Source of the DNA: Streptomyces sp. Z26
GTDB lineage: Bacteria; Actinomycetota; Actinomycetes; Streptomycetales; Streptomycetaceae
Length of the DNA: 64,000 bases
Direction: 5' to 3'
NCBI RefSeq assembly: GCF_003665095.1
Contig: NZ_RCHV01000002.1
Span: 1,807,501 to 1,871,500 of the forward strand
How positions within the stretch are numbered: position 1 is the stretch's first letter; every line of letters begins with the position of its first letter. Under the pieces are notes generated by a model, which was not told where the DNA came from, did no database searches, and saw only the letters and a program-made list of their open reading frames with translations. Position numbers and translations under genes: made by a program. This document shows, in pieces, positions 47,717-56,679 of the stretch.

Positions 47717-48454
47717 ATGTCCACCTTCCTGCTCGTCCACGGCGCCTGGCACAGCGGCCGGTGCTGGGAGCGGCTGGTGCCGCTGCTGGAGTCCGCCGGA
47801 CACCGCGTGTACGCGCCGACGCTCACCGGCTACGGCGACACCGCGCACCTGCTGGGCCCCGACATCGGCCTGGAGACGCACGTCGCGGACGTCGTACGGC
47901 TCATCCGTGACGAGGAGCTGACCGACGTCGTACTGGTCGGCCACAGCTACGCGGGGCTCGTCGTCTCCTCCGTCGTCAACGACGTGCCCGACCGGATCGC
48001 CCGCCTCGTCTACCTCGACGCGATGGTCCCCGAGCACGGCGAGACCGCCCTCGACGTACAGCCCGTCACCCGGCACCTCGTCGACCTCGCCGCCGCCTCC
48101 GACACCCCGTGGCGCGTGCCGCCGCTACCCGAACTGCCGCCGCCCCTGGGCCTGTTCGGGGTCACCGACGCGGCGGACCGGGCGTGGCTGCGCACCCTGC
48201 TCTCCGACCAGCCGGTGCGCTGCCTCCAGGAGCCCGTACGGCTGGACGACCCCGCCGCGCGACGGGTCCCCCGTACGCACGTCCACTGCGTCGGCGCGGC
48301 GCCGGAGGGGATCGAGCGGCGGCCCGTGCCGCCCGTGCAGCCGAACGGTTCCCCCGCGCGGATACGGGAGTTGCCCACCGGGCACGACTGCATGGTCACC
48401 ATGCCGAAGGAGCTGGCGGACCTGCTGCTGGCCGAACTGCCGCCGGAGGACTGA
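47717..48454 (+). CDS. Alpha/beta hydrolase (serine esterase type)
   Basis: A 245-aa hydrolase of the plant MES-like/EstA-type family. The oxyanion loop VHGAWHSGRCW is at residues 7-17, the nucleophile elbow VGHSYAGLV gives Ser at about residue 77, and the C-terminal His is in LPTGHDCMVTMP. The length matches the family. It contrasts with the Asp-nucleophile hydrolase at 31,640. ATG 47717 has GGAAAG upstream. It is divergent from the hxlR gene, the usual layout for an inducible ester- or lactone-detoxifying enzyme. Confidence 0.9.
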   Translation: MSTFLLVHGAWHSGRCWERLVPLLESAGHRVYAPTLTGYGDTAHLLGPDIGLETHVADVVRLIRDEELTDVVLVGHSYAGLVVSSVVNDVPDRIARLVYLDAMVPEHGETALDVQPVTRHLVDLAAASDTPWRVPPLPELPPPLGLFGVTDAADRAWLRTLLSDQPVRCLQEPVRLDDPAARRVPRTHVHCVGAAPEGIERRPVPPVQPNGSPARIRELPTGHDCMVTMPKELADLLLAELPPED

Positions 48455-48480
48455 CCGTTCGGCGGTCGCCGTCAGTGGCG

Positions 48481-48536
48481 GCGCCGGTTCAGCGGCGCCC
48501 GTTCGGCAGCGCCCGTTCAGCGGCGGCCGTTCAGCG
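48481..48536. repeat. Four tandem 14-bp repeats
   Basis: Four contiguous units of the form GCGCCCGTTCAGCG, each with up to two changes, run across the convergent gap and the stop codon of the YCII gene. They could pair as weak hairpins or be simple slippage repeats. Confidence 0.8.
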
Positions 48537-49076
48537 GCGCCCGCCGAACTCCCACGCGTGCACCTCCACGGCGTCGTACCGGTCCCGGGTCAGCACGGCG
48601 CGCGCCGCCTCCGGGTCCGGGGCCCGCAGCAGCGCCGCCGTACCCAGCCAGGCGGTGCCGTCGTCGGACAACAGCGGCCCGTAGGCGATGAGTTCGTCAC
48701 GGGCGGCCGGGGGCGCGAGGTCCGCGGGCTCGCCCGCGCCGAGACCGAGCACCAGGTGGCGGGGGCCGCCCTCCGGGCCGCCGGGGAAGTCCCACATCGT
48801 GCGGCCGAGCGTGTTGCGCCAGCGTCGCAGCAGCACGTCGCGGTAGACACCGGCCTGGTGGTTGGGCTCGTCGAAGGCGAACGCGCGGGCGGCGGCCACG
48901 TCGGGCAGGTCCACGACGTGCAGGCTCCCCGTGAGCGCGCCGTCGTGGGTGAAGGTGGGGCCGCGGGCGATCATCCCCGCCGCGTACCGGTCCATGTACG
49001 ACCAGTGCGCCTCCAGCAGTTCCTCCCGCAGCGGGAGGGAGCCGGGCCGGTCGCGGTGGTGGCAGAGGAACTCCAT
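48531..49076 (-). CDS. YciI/YCII-related domain protein
   Basis: A 181-aa protein with two dimeric alpha-beta-barrel (YCII-related) halves: MEFLCHHRDRPGSLPLREEL through HVVDLPDVAAARAFAF, and LVLGLGAGEPADLAPPAARD through LLRAPDPEAARAVLTRDRYD. Each half has the conserved pattern of YciI proteins, some of which are dehalogenase- or isomerase-like enzymes while most are uncharacterised. The head-to-tail duplication gives an internal pseudo-dimer. The neighbours, a convergent esterase and a membrane glycosyltransferase gene, do not suggest a function. Confidence 0.87.
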   Translation of the reverse strand: MEFLCHHRDRPGSLPLREELLEAHWSYMDRYAAGMIARGPTFTHDGALTGSLHVVDLPDVAAARAFAFDEPNHQAGVYRDVLLRRWRNTLGRTMWDFPGGPEGGPRHLVLGLGAGEPADLAPPAARDELIAYGPLLSDDGTAWLGTAALLRAPDPEAARAVLTRDRYDAVEVHAWEFGGRR

Positions 49077-49170
49077 GCCCCGAGCATCCCCCCGTACCGG
49101 CGGCCCCGGCCACCGGTTTCACCGCCCGCCCACGCCCGCCCCCGTCCCCTCCCCCGTCCCCACCCGGTGG

Positions 49171-50691
49171 TCAGCACGCGCCGGGACGCGCGTACAGCGT
49201 GACGCGGGCGCCGCGCGCCTCCGTCGTACCGCACTCCGTGAAGTGCGCGCGCAGCGTCGCGCGCTTCGCCAGCCCGCTCGCGCTCTCGTCGGGCGGCTGC
49301 CCCGCCGGGTCGCGCAGCACGACGACGCGGCGCTCGGCGAGGAGGGCCCGCCGTACGCGTTCCGGCGGGAGTTCGGTGCCGTAGAGCGTGTCGGAGGAGC
49401 GGGGCGTGGCGGCGAGGGCCAGGTCGCGCAGCCCGCCGTACGCGGGCTCGCCGGGCAGCCGCCAGGCGCGGCGCCGGTCGGGCAGGAAGAGGAGCCCGTC
49501 GCCCGGCGCGGACCGGGCGGCAACGGCGTCCGCGATCGCGCTGACGTCGTCGAGGCGGCTCTCCGGGGCGCGTACGTGCTGCCCCGCCGGGACGGCCACG
49601 GTCGCCACCGCCGCGCACGCCAGCGCGAGCGCGCCCGCGCGCACCGCGCCACGGCGGTGCCAGGCCGCCTGGAGGGCGCAGCCCAGCAGGAGGGCGAGGG
49701 CGGCGGAGGAGTGGAGGACGTAGCGCTCCAGGTAGAGCGGCTTGACCAGGGACACGACGAGCAGCAGCGCCTTCGGTACGGCCAGCAGCGGCAGCGCCAC
49801 CACCGCCGTCTCACGCCCGGCCAGCGCCGCGCAGGCGCAGCCGACGGCGAGCGTCGCGGCGAAGCCCGCGTACACGGCCACCCCCGGCGCCCCGATCCAG
49901 CCCACCAGGTCCGCCTGCGCCATGCTGACCAGCACCAGCGGCGCCAGCCCCGCCGTCACGGCACCCGCCGCGACGGCCCAGCCGCGCAGCGCGGTACGGG
50001 AGGCGCGTGCCGCGAGCAGCGTCACGCCGTGTGCCACCACGGCCAGCACCGCGAACTCGTGCAGCAGGCACCCCGTCAGCGCCAGCGCCCCGTACGCCGC
50101 CCACGGCCCGGCCCGCTCCTCGCGCACGGCCCGTACGAACAGCACCGTCGCCCACACGACGGCGGCGCTCACCAGCGCGTACGAGCGGCCCTCCTGCGCG
50201 TACTGCTGTACGTGCGGCAGCAGCGGGTACGCCAGCCCGGCGGCCAACCCGGCGCCCCGGCCCGCCAGTTGGCGGCCGAGGACGGCGACCCCGGCCGCCG
50301 CGACGGCCGCGCCGAGCACCGACGGAAGCCGCAGCTGCGTCAGTCCGGCGCCGCACACCTCGAACACCCCGTGCACCAGCAGGTAGTACAGCGCGAACAC
50401 CGAGTCGTGGTGCTCCACCGTCCGCAGCAGCCCGGACAGCCCGCGGTCGGCCATCTCGTACGTGACGGCCTCGTCGCGCCACAGCGTGCCCTGCCGCCGC
50501 ACGCCCCACAGCCCGACGGCCAGCGCCACGGCGGCGGGGGCCAGGACCAGGACGGCGGTACGCGGGCGGGCCGGTGCGGGCGCGGCGGCGCCGCCCGTAC
50601 GGGCACGTGGCACGGACGGGGGCAGCGGTGGCCGCGTCCGGGTGGACGGCTCCGGCGGCGTGTTCGGCCGGGTCTGCGTGGAGATGGCCAT
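49171..50691 (-). CDS. Polytopic membrane glycosyltransferase-like protein (GT39/GT83 type)
   Basis: A 506-aa protein with a hydrophilic Pro/Thr/Arg N-terminal tail (1-55), about nine to ten membrane helices (60-390) and a soluble C-terminal domain of about 120 residues. The first loop after helix 1 has LWRDEAVTYEMADRG, where the Asp-Glu pair matches the catalytic acidic site of dolichyl-phosphate-mannose-dependent (PMT/ArnT-type) transferases. YAQEGRSYAL follows, as in actinobacterial mannosyltransferases. It probably transfers a lipid-linked sugar outside the membrane; donor and acceptor are unknown. ATG 50691 has GAGGAAG 6 nt upstream. Confidence 0.85.
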   Translation of the reverse strand: MAISTQTRPNTPPEPSTRTRPPLPPSVPRARTGGAAAPAPARPRTAVLVLAPAAVALAVGLWGVRRQGTLWRDEAVTYEMADRGLSGLLRTVEHHDSVFALYYLLVHGVFEVCGAGLTQLRLPSVLGAAVAAAGVAVLGRQLAGRGAGLAAGLAYPLLPHVQQYAQEGRSYALVSAAVVWATVLFVRAVREERAGPWAAYGALALTGCLLHEFAVLAVVAHGVTLLAARASRTALRGWAVAAGAVTAGLAPLVLVSMAQADLVGWIGAPGVAVYAGFAATLAVGCACAALAGRETAVVALPLLAVPKALLLVVSLVKPLYLERYVLHSSAALALLLGCALQAAWHRRGAVRAGALALACAAVATVAVPAGQHVRAPESRLDDVSAIADAVAARSAPGDGLLFLPDRRRAWRLPGEPAYGGLRDLALAATPRSSDTLYGTELPPERVRRALLAERRVVVLRDPAGQPPDESASGLAKRATLRAHFTECGTTEARGARVTLYARPGAC

Positions 50692-51003
50692 GACGGCTTC
50701 CTCGATCCGGGGTGTGTCGGCCCGAGGAACGGGCCGCATACGGGCAGCCGCCGTCCGGGGCCGGGGATCGCCGGGGTAGGGAGCCGCCGGGCGGACGGGG
50801 TGCTGCGGGACGTGGGACGCGGAGGTGGGTCCCGCGCCGGAGGGACGTACGGCGTACGGTCCGCGGTCTCGCGGGGGCCGCGGGCTGCGGGTCTACGGGC
50901 TGCGGGGTCTACGGGTCTGCTGGCTGAGGGGTCTACGGGTCTGCTGGCTGCTGTCGCCGGGCCGCGGCGGCGGTGCGGGTACGGGCCCGGTTCGGGCGCC
51001 CGC
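50692..51003. other. 312-bp gap between the response regulator and glycosyltransferase genes
   Basis: No gene is supported. It contains the 24-bp-period repeat at 50904-50950 and otherwise ordinary GC-rich sequence. The glycosyltransferase promoter must lie here, but I see no convincing hexamer pair. Confidence 0.5.
50904..50950. repeat. Two perfect 23-bp direct repeats, 24-bp period
   Basis: Units at 50904-50926 and 50928-50950 are identical, built from GGGGTCTACGGG and TCTGCTGGCTG, with a degenerate third copy just to the left from about 50888. It is intergenic. It looks like a replication-slippage minisatellite, but the position downstream of the response regulator could also give RNA structure. 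Confidence 0.8.
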
Positions 51004-51717
51004 TCAGGTCGAGGGCGTCACCAGCCGGGTCTCGTACGCGTACACCGCGGCCTGGGTGCGGTCACGCAGTCCGAGCTTCTCCAGGACGCGGCCGACGTGC
51101 GTCTTGATCGTCGACTCCGCGACGACGAGCCGGTCCGCGATCTCCCGGTTGGACAGGCCGCGGGCGATCAGCGCGAGCACCTCGGTCTCGCGCCCGGTCA
51201 GTTCACCGATCCGGGCGCGCGGCGGCAGCGCCCGCTCCCCGTCGGCGCTCCCGGCCGCGCCCGGGGCGGGGGCGGCGTCCGGTCCGGGTGGCACCGTACG
51301 GGCGAAGGTGCCGATGAGGCGCTTGGTGACGGTCGGCGCGAGCAGCGCCTCACCGGCGGCGACGATCCGTACGCCGTCGGCCAGTTGCCGGGCGGAGGCG
51401 TCCTTGAGGAGGAAGCCGGAGGCACCGGCGCGCAGCGCGCGGTAGACGTACTCGTCCTGGTCGAAGGTGGTCAGGACCAGGACCTTCGCGCGGGCGTGGG
51501 AGGCCGCGAGGCGGCGGGTGGCCTCCAGCCCGTCGAGGCCCGGCATCCGGATGTCCATGAGGACCACGTCCGGGTCGAGGGCGGCGACCTGCTCGACGGC
51601 CTCGCGCCCGTCGGCGGCCTCGCCCGCGATCTCGATGTCCGGCTGCGCGCCGAGGAGCACGGAGAAGCCCTCACGGACCATGGCCTGGTCGTCGACGAGC
51701 AGAATCCGGATGGTCAC
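51004..51717 (-). CDS. NarL/LuxR-family two-component response regulator
   Basis: A 237-aa regulator. The receiver domain (residues 1-120) has LLVDDQAMVREGF, the phospho-acceptor Asp in DVVLMDIRMPGLDG, the Thr in VLVLTTFDQDEYV and the Lys in GFLLKDASARQL. After a Pro/Ala linker the LuxR helix-turn-helix has ELTGRETEVLALIARGLSNR and ESTIKTHVGRVLEKLGLRDR. It starts at GTG 51717 and overlaps the histidine kinase stop (GTGA), so the two are translationally coupled. Target genes are not evident nearby. Confidence 0.95.
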   Translation of the reverse strand: MTIRILLVDDQAMVREGFSVLLGAQPDIEIAGEAADGREAVEQVAALDPDVVLMDIRMPGLDGLEATRRLAASHARAKVLVLTTFDQDEYVYRALRAGASGFLLKDASARQLADGVRIVAAGEALLAPTVTKRLIGTFARTVPPGPDAAPAPGAAGSADGERALPPRARIGELTGRETEVLALIARGLSNREIADRLVVAESTIKTHVGRVLEKLGLRDRTQAAVYAYETRLVTPST

Positions 51718-53120
51718 GCCGTCTCCTCCGCCCCGGTGTCCGGTCGGGCCGCCGCCGGCTCGCGGCCGGTGCCCGGGTGCCCGTCCGCGACCCGCGCGGG
51801 CGCGGGCAGCCAGACGTCGACCGCGTAGCCGCCGTCGTCCGCCGGGCCGACCGCCAGTTCGCCGTCCAGCATCGCCACGCGTTCGCGCATGCCGGTGATG
51901 CCGTGCCCGTTGCCGATGCCGACGGGGGCGTGCCCGGCGGTGCGGGCGCCGGGGCCGTCCACGGGCCCGTTGACGATACGTACCGCCAGGCCGCCCGGCA
52001 CGTAGGCGAGTTCGACGCGCGTGTCGGCGCCGGGGGCGTGGCGCAGCGCGTTGCTCAGCGCCTCCTGCACGATGCGGTACGCCGACAGCTCGACGCCCTG
52101 CGGCAGTTCGCGCGGCGCGCCGACCCGTACCAGCTCCACGGGCTGCCCGGCGTGCCGCACGTTGTCCAGCAGCGCGCCGAGGTCGTCGAGGGTGGGCTGC
52201 GGCGCCTCGGGCGCGCCGCCGTCCTCGTCGTCGGGCACGCGGATCACGCCGAGCACGCGGCGCAGTTCGGTGAGGGCGGCCACGGCGTTCTCGCGGATGG
52301 TGACGAAGGACGCGGCCAGTTCGGGCGGGGTGTGCGCGACCCGGTACGGGGCGGCCTCCGCCTGGATCGCGATGACCGACATGTGGTGCGCGACGACGTC
52401 GTGCAGCTCGCGGGCGATGGTCGTGCGCTCCTCCAGCTCGGTGCGCCGCGACTGCTCGGCGAGGGTCTCCGTACGGCTGGCGGCGGCGCTGCCACGGGCG
52501 TCCAGATACGCCCGCAGCAGCAGCACGCAGGTGAGGACGATCGCGGAACGGGCGGAGAACTCGGCGACGTTCTCCGTCATGTACAGCTCGCGGTGGGCGT
52601 TCAGCAGGATCAGGTTGCCCATGCCCAGGGTGGCCAGCCACATCACGACCGCGACGACGGGCCGGGTGCGGAGCGTCACCAGCGCCATCACGGTCAGGTG
52701 CGAGAAGAAGAGGGGCCCGGCGAACGGCCAGCCGTCGGCCCGGTCGTCGAGCACCGCCGCCGCCGGGATCACCGCGAGCGAGAGCCACCAGGCGGCCATC
52801 GGCCGGAACAGCACCAGCACCAGCGAGCCCGTGAGCGCCACGCCCAGGAAGATGCCCGCCTGCGAGGCGCCGTCGTTGCCTCCCTGCTCGACGCCGTAGA
52901 CGGACCAGCTCTGCCAGAACACCAGCGCGGCGACCAGGCCGAACAGCCCGTGCGGCAGCCAGCGCAGCGCCTGCCTGCCCCGGTCCGACACGTGCGCCGG
53001 GAGGTAGTCGCGCGGCAGGGGCGGCAGTGGGGGGAGGGGCCGGGACCGCAGCGCGTCGGTGATCATCTCCCGGCGCAGGGCGGCCAGTTCCCCGGCGGTC
53101 TTCCGTACGGTGTCGTTCAC
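51714..53120 (-). CDS. Membrane sensor histidine kinase (HisKA_3 / NarX-like)
   Basis: A 468-aa kinase. After a cytoplasmic tail, five or six hydrophobic helices lie at about residues 50-200. The HisKA_3 dimerisation region has the phosphorylatable His in ERTTIARELHDVVAHHMSVI. The ATPase domain has the N-box-like VQEALSNALRHAP, the VRIVNGPVDG region and the G-box NGHGITGMRERV. There is no extracellular sensor domain, so it may sense the membrane itself. The start is GTG 53120, without a ribosome-binding site; TAGCGT ends 7 nt upstream, so the transcript is probably leaderless. It is paired with the response regulator directly downstream. Confidence 0.94.
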   Translation of the reverse strand: MNDTVRKTAGELAALRREMITDALRSRPLPPLPPLPRDYLPAHVSDRGRQALRWLPHGLFGLVAALVFWQSWSVYGVEQGGNDGASQAGIFLGVALTGSLVLVLFRPMAAWWLSLAVIPAAAVLDDRADGWPFAGPLFFSHLTVMALVTLRTRPVVAVVMWLATLGMGNLILLNAHRELYMTENVAEFSARSAIVLTCVLLLRAYLDARGSAAASRTETLAEQSRRTELEERTTIARELHDVVAHHMSVIAIQAEAAPYRVAHTPPELAASFVTIRENAVAALTELRRVLGVIRVPDDEDGGAPEAPQPTLDDLGALLDNVRHAGQPVELVRVGAPRELPQGVELSAYRIVQEALSNALRHAPGADTRVELAYVPGGLAVRIVNGPVDGPGARTAGHAPVGIGNGHGITGMRERVAMLDGELAVGPADDGGYAVDVWLPAPARVADGHPGTGREPAAARPDTGAEETA

Positions 53121-53127
53121 CCTGGAA

Positions 53128-53133
53128 ACGCTA
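53128..53133 (-). promoter_or_regulatory. -10 element TAGCGT of the leaderless histidine kinase transcript
   Basis: Read leftward, TAGCGT is followed by 7 nt and then the GTG start at 53120, so transcription would begin at the start codon. The -35 region is not clear. Confidence 0.45.
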
Positions 53134-53244
53134 GAGCCGCGGGCCCCCGGGACGCGTCCGCCTACGTACGGACATCGCCTCCTCCCCCTCAGGTACTACG
53201 GCGCCCGCCCGTACGGCACCCAGGGACTACCGCGCGGGTACGGC

Positions 53245-53287
53245 GAAGGCCCCGGCTCCCTCCCCGGAGGGAGGAGCCGGGGCCTTC
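53245..53287 (-). terminator. Terminator of the molybdenum hydroxylase operon
   Basis: A perfect 15-bp stem GAAGGCCCCGGCTCC / GGAGCCGGGGCCTTC, with a further CTCC/GGAG pairing in the loop, lies 11 nt after the xdhC stop. It separates this operon from the downstream kinase gene. Confidence 0.88.
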
Positions 53288-53297
53288 GGGGCGCGCG

Positions 53298-54443
53298 TCA
53301 GGCCGCGTGGGCGCCCGGCGGGCGGTCCGCCGCCGTGCGGTGGATCGGCGTGGCCGACCCGGTCAGCGGCACGCCGGTGCCGCCGTGCCGCAGCGCGACG
53401 ATCTCCGCCGTGATGGAGAGCGCCGTCTCCTCCGGCGTACGGGCGCCGAGGTCCAGGCCGATCGGCGAACGCAGCCGCGCCCGTTCCCCGTCGGTCAGTC
53501 CGGCGTCCCGCAGCCGCAGGTCCCGGTCCTCGTGCGTACGGCGCGAACCGAGCGCCCCGACGTACGCGACGGGGAGCCGGAGCGCCACCTCCAGCAGCGG
53601 TACGTCGAACTTCGCGTCGTGCGTGAGCACGCACAGCACCGTACGGGCGTCGGTCTCCGTGCCCCGCAGGTAGCGGTGCGGCCAGTCGACGACCACCTCG
53701 TCCGCCTCGGGGAAGCGGACGCGGGTGGCGAAGACGGGCCGGGCGTCGCAGACCGTGACCCGGTAGCCGAGGAACTTGCCCGCCCGCACCAGCGCCGAGG
53801 CGAAGTCGATCGCCCCGAAGACGATCATGCGGGGCGGCGGCAGCCGCGTCTCCACCAGCAGCGTCACCGGCGACTCGCAGCGCGCGACGCCCGCCGAGAC
53901 GGTCACGTCGCCGGTACGGCCCGCGTCCAGCAGGGCGCGGGCGTCGGCCGCCGCCGCCTCGTCCAGCTCCGCCGTCAGGCCGAGGCCGCCCTCGTACGTG
54001 CCGTCGGGCCGTACGAGGAGCGCCCGGCCCAGCAGCCCGTCCGGCCCGGCCGTGACCCGGGCGAGGGCGGCGGCCTCGCCGCGCGCGGCGGCGGACAGCG
54101 CGGCCTCGATCACCGGCCGGTCCGGCGCGGCGGACCGCACCGGGGTGACCAGCACGTCGATGACCCCGCCGCAGGTGAGGCCGACGGCGAAGGCGTCCTC
54201 GTCGCTGTAGCCGAAGCGTTCGCGGACGGGGGTGCCGTCGCGGAGCGCCTGCTCGCACAGTTCGTAGACGGCGCCCTCGACGCAGCCCCCGGAGACCGAA
54301 CCGATGGCCGTGCCCGCGCTGTCGACGGCGAGCGCCGCACCGGGGTCGCGCGGGCCGCTGCCGTCGACGGAGACGACGGTGGCGACGGCGAAGTCCCGGC
54401 CCTCGCGGGCCCACCGGTCCAGTTCACCGGCGATGTCAAGCAT
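53298..54443 (-). CDS. XdhC/CoxI-family molybdenum hydroxylase maturation factor
   Basis: A 381-aa protein. The N-terminal XdhC_CoxI domain contains ATVVSVDGSGPRDPGAALAV and SVSGGCVEGAVYELC, with the conserved CVE Cys. The C-terminal XdhC_C Rossmann-like domain has MIVFGAIDFASALVRAGKFLGYRVTVCDARPVFA and VLTHDAKFDVPLLEVAL. Proteins of this type (XdhC, PaoD) bind molybdenum cofactor, help add the sulfido ligand and insert it into the large subunit. The 8-bp overlap with the Mo subunit gene and the position as last gene of the operon fit that role, matching E. coli paoD. Confidence 0.93.
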   Translation of the reverse strand: MLDIAGELDRWAREGRDFAVATVVSVDGSGPRDPGAALAVDSAGTAIGSVSGGCVEGAVYELCEQALRDGTPVRERFGYSDEDAFAVGLTCGGVIDVLVTPVRSAAPDRPVIEAALSAAARGEAAALARVTAGPDGLLGRALLVRPDGTYEGGLGLTAELDEAAAADARALLDAGRTGDVTVSAGVARCESPVTLLVETRLPPPRMIVFGAIDFASALVRAGKFLGYRVTVCDARPVFATRVRFPEADEVVVDWPHRYLRGTETDARTVLCVLTHDAKFDVPLLEVALRLPVAYVGALGSRRTHEDRDLRLRDAGLTDGERARLRSPIGLDLGARTPEETALSITAEIVALRHGGTGVPLTGSATPIHRTAADRPPGAHAA

Positions 54444-56679
54444 CGGCGGCCCCGTACCCCTCGCTGCCCGTGCCCGCCGCCAGCACCCGGTCCGGGCGGA
54501 TCGGCAGGTGGCGGTGGCGTACGCCGGTGGCGTGCCAGACGGCGTTGGCGATGGCCGCCGCCGCGCCCACGATGCCGATCTCCCCGACGCCCTTGATGCC
54601 GATCGGGTCCTCCGGGTCGTGGTCCTCGACCCAGTGGGCCTCGACCACGGGCACGTCGGCGTTGGCGCTGAAGTGGTAGCCGGCGAAGTCCGCGCCGACC
54701 TGCGCGCCGGACGCCCGGTCCCGTACGGCCTCCTCGTGCAGCGCCATCGACAGGCCCCAGATCATGCCGCCGACGAGCTGGCTGCGCGCGGTCAGCGGGT
54801 TGACGATGCGGCCCGCGGCGAAGACGCCGAGCATCCGCCGTACGCGCACCTCGCCGGTCGCCGTGTCGACGGCCACCTCCGCGAACTGGGCGCCGAACGA
54901 GTGCCGTTCCTTCTCCGCCAGCGAGCCGAGCGCCTCGGTGGTGTCGGAGCGCGCGGTGACGCCCTCCGCCGGGATGTCCCCGCCCTCGGCCAGCACGTCC
55001 CGCAGGTCGCCCGCGGCCCGCGACACGGCCCACGCCCAGGAGCGGGTGCCCATGGAGCCGCCCGCGAACATCGCGGGCCCCAGGTCGCTGTCCGCGATGT
55101 GCACGCGGCACAGGCCCGGGTCGACGCCGAGGGTCTCGGCGGCGACGAGCACCATGGCCGTACGGGCGCCGGTGCCGATGTCGGTGGCGTTGATCCGCAC
55201 CGTGTACGTGCCGTCGGCCTCGGCGGTCACCGACGCCGTGGACGGGCCCGCGCCCGCGTGGAACGTGGCGGCGGCCGTACCGGTGCCGAGCAGCCAGCGG
55301 CCGTCGCGGCGCACGCCGGGGCGCGGGTCGCGGTCGGCCCAGCCGAAGCGGCGGGCGCCGTCCTCGAAGCAGGCGGTGAGGTTCCGCCCGGCGAACGGCA
55401 GGCCCGAGACGGGGCCCGCGTCGGGCTCGTTGCGGGCGCGCAGCGCGATCGGGTCGATGCCGCCGCGCACGGCCAGTTCGTCCATCGCCGACTCCAGCGC
55501 GAACGCCCCTGGTGCCTCGCCCGGCGCCCGCATGAACGTCGGCGTCGGCACGTCCAGCCGCAGCAGCCGGTGGGACGTGTGGTGCGCGGGCGCGTCGTAC
55601 AGCACGCGGCTCGTCGACGCGCACGGCTCCAGGAACTCCGCCACCCGCGACGTCTGCGCCTTCGCCTGGTGGTCGAGCGCCCGCAGCCGGCCCTCGGCGT
55701 CGGCGCCGAGGCGTACGCGCTGGGACGTGGGGCTGCGGTAGCCGACCATGGTGAACATCTGGCGGCGCGTCAGCGAGACCCGTACGGGGCGGCCGGTGGC
55801 GGAGGCGCCCATGATGGCGGCGATCTGGTTGGGCTTCACCATCTTGGAGCCGAAGCCGCCGCCGACGTGCTCGGCACGGACCCGTACGGACGCGGGCTCG
55901 ACCTGGAACAGGTTCGCCAGCTCGCCCGCGACGAACATCGTGCTCTGGTTGGAGTCGATGACGTCCAGCCGCCCGCCGTCCCAGCGCGCCGTCGTGGCGT
56001 GCGGCTCCATCGGGCTGTGGTGCTCCTCCGGCGTGGTGTACACCTCGTCCACCACGACGTCGGACGCGGCGAGTTCGGCGTCCAGGTCGCCCTTGGCGGT
56101 GTCGGCCGGGCCGAGCATGTTGGGCGGCGGGGTGTAGAAGTCCGGGCTGTCGGCGGAGAACACCACGTCGTGCGGCTCCTCCTCGTACCGCACCACCAGT
56201 GCCTCCGCGGCCTCCCGCGCCTGCTCGGAGGTGTCCGCGACGACCAGCGCCACGGGCCAGCCGACGTGCGGCACGGTGTCCTGCTGGAACAGGCCGAGGA
56301 TCGGGTCCGGGGTGCCCATGATGCTCTGGTAGTCGGTGTTGATCGCGGGCGCGTTGCCGTGGTGGATGACGGCGACCACGCCGGGCATGGCCCGTACGGC
56401 GTCCGACTCGATCGCGGTAATCCGGCCGCGGGCGATGGTGGAGCCCACGAGCCAGCCGTGGGCGACGTTCTCGAACGGCACCTCCGCGGCGTAGCGCGCG
56501 GCGCCGGTGACCTTCTCCGGGCCCTCGACGCGGGTCAGCGGGGAACGGGTGCCGCCGGGCACCGCGGTGAGCGGGCGCGGCGGGGCGGACGTACCGGCGG
56601 CGGTGGCGGCCGTGGTGGTGGTCGCGGTGGCCGTCCCGGCGGTCTCGGTGGTGGCGGTTTCGGTGGTCGGCGCGGTCAT
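54436..56679 (-). CDS. Molybdopterin-binding subunit of an aldehyde oxidoreductase (PaoC/XdhA type)
   Basis: A 747-aa catalytic subunit of the xanthine oxidase family. A Thr/Ala-rich tail (1-40) precedes the first domain with RVEGPEKVTGAARYAAEV. Mo-cofactor motifs follow: EHVGGGFGSKM, FMRAPGEAPGAFALESAMDELA and the active-site Glu in KGVGEIGIVGAAAAIANA near the end. The size and sequence match PaoC (about 730 aa) more than true xanthine dehydrogenases. It would hydroxylate an aldehyde or N-heterocycle; the substrate is unknown. Its ATG overlaps the upstream stop (ATGA). The Thr-rich N-terminal stretch has no twin Arg, so the complex is probably cytoplasmic, unlike E. coli PaoABC. Confidence 0.93.
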   Translation of the reverse strand: MTAPTTETATTETAGTATATTTTAATAAGTSAPPRPLTAVPGGTRSPLTRVEGPEKVTGAARYAAEVPFENVAHGWLVGSTIARGRITAIESDAVRAMPGVVAVIHHGNAPAINTDYQSIMGTPDPILGLFQQDTVPHVGWPVALVVADTSEQAREAAEALVVRYEEEPHDVVFSADSPDFYTPPPNMLGPADTAKGDLDAELAASDVVVDEVYTTPEEHHSPMEPHATTARWDGGRLDVIDSNQSTMFVAGELANLFQVEPASVRVRAEHVGGGFGSKMVKPNQIAAIMGASATGRPVRVSLTRRQMFTMVGYRSPTSQRVRLGADAEGRLRALDHQAKAQTSRVAEFLEPCASTSRVLYDAPAHHTSHRLLRLDVPTPTFMRAPGEAPGAFALESAMDELAVRGGIDPIALRARNEPDAGPVSGLPFAGRNLTACFEDGARRFGWADRDPRPGVRRDGRWLLGTGTAAATFHAGAGPSTASVTAEADGTYTVRINATDIGTGARTAMVLVAAETLGVDPGLCRVHIADSDLGPAMFAGGSMGTRSWAWAVSRAAGDLRDVLAEGGDIPAEGVTARSDTTEALGSLAEKERHSFGAQFAEVAVDTATGEVRVRRMLGVFAAGRIVNPLTARSQLVGGMIWGLSMALHEEAVRDRASGAQVGADFAGYHFSANADVPVVEAHWVEDHDPEDPIGIKGVGEIGIVGAAAAIANAVWHATGVRHRHLPIRPDRVLAAGTGSEGYGAADA

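Noticed and set aside
50825..51445. A + strand frame covering the 24-bp repeats
   Set aside because: It runs antisense into the response regulator and its repeat-coded Leu/Arg/Gly peptide has no sign of a real protein.
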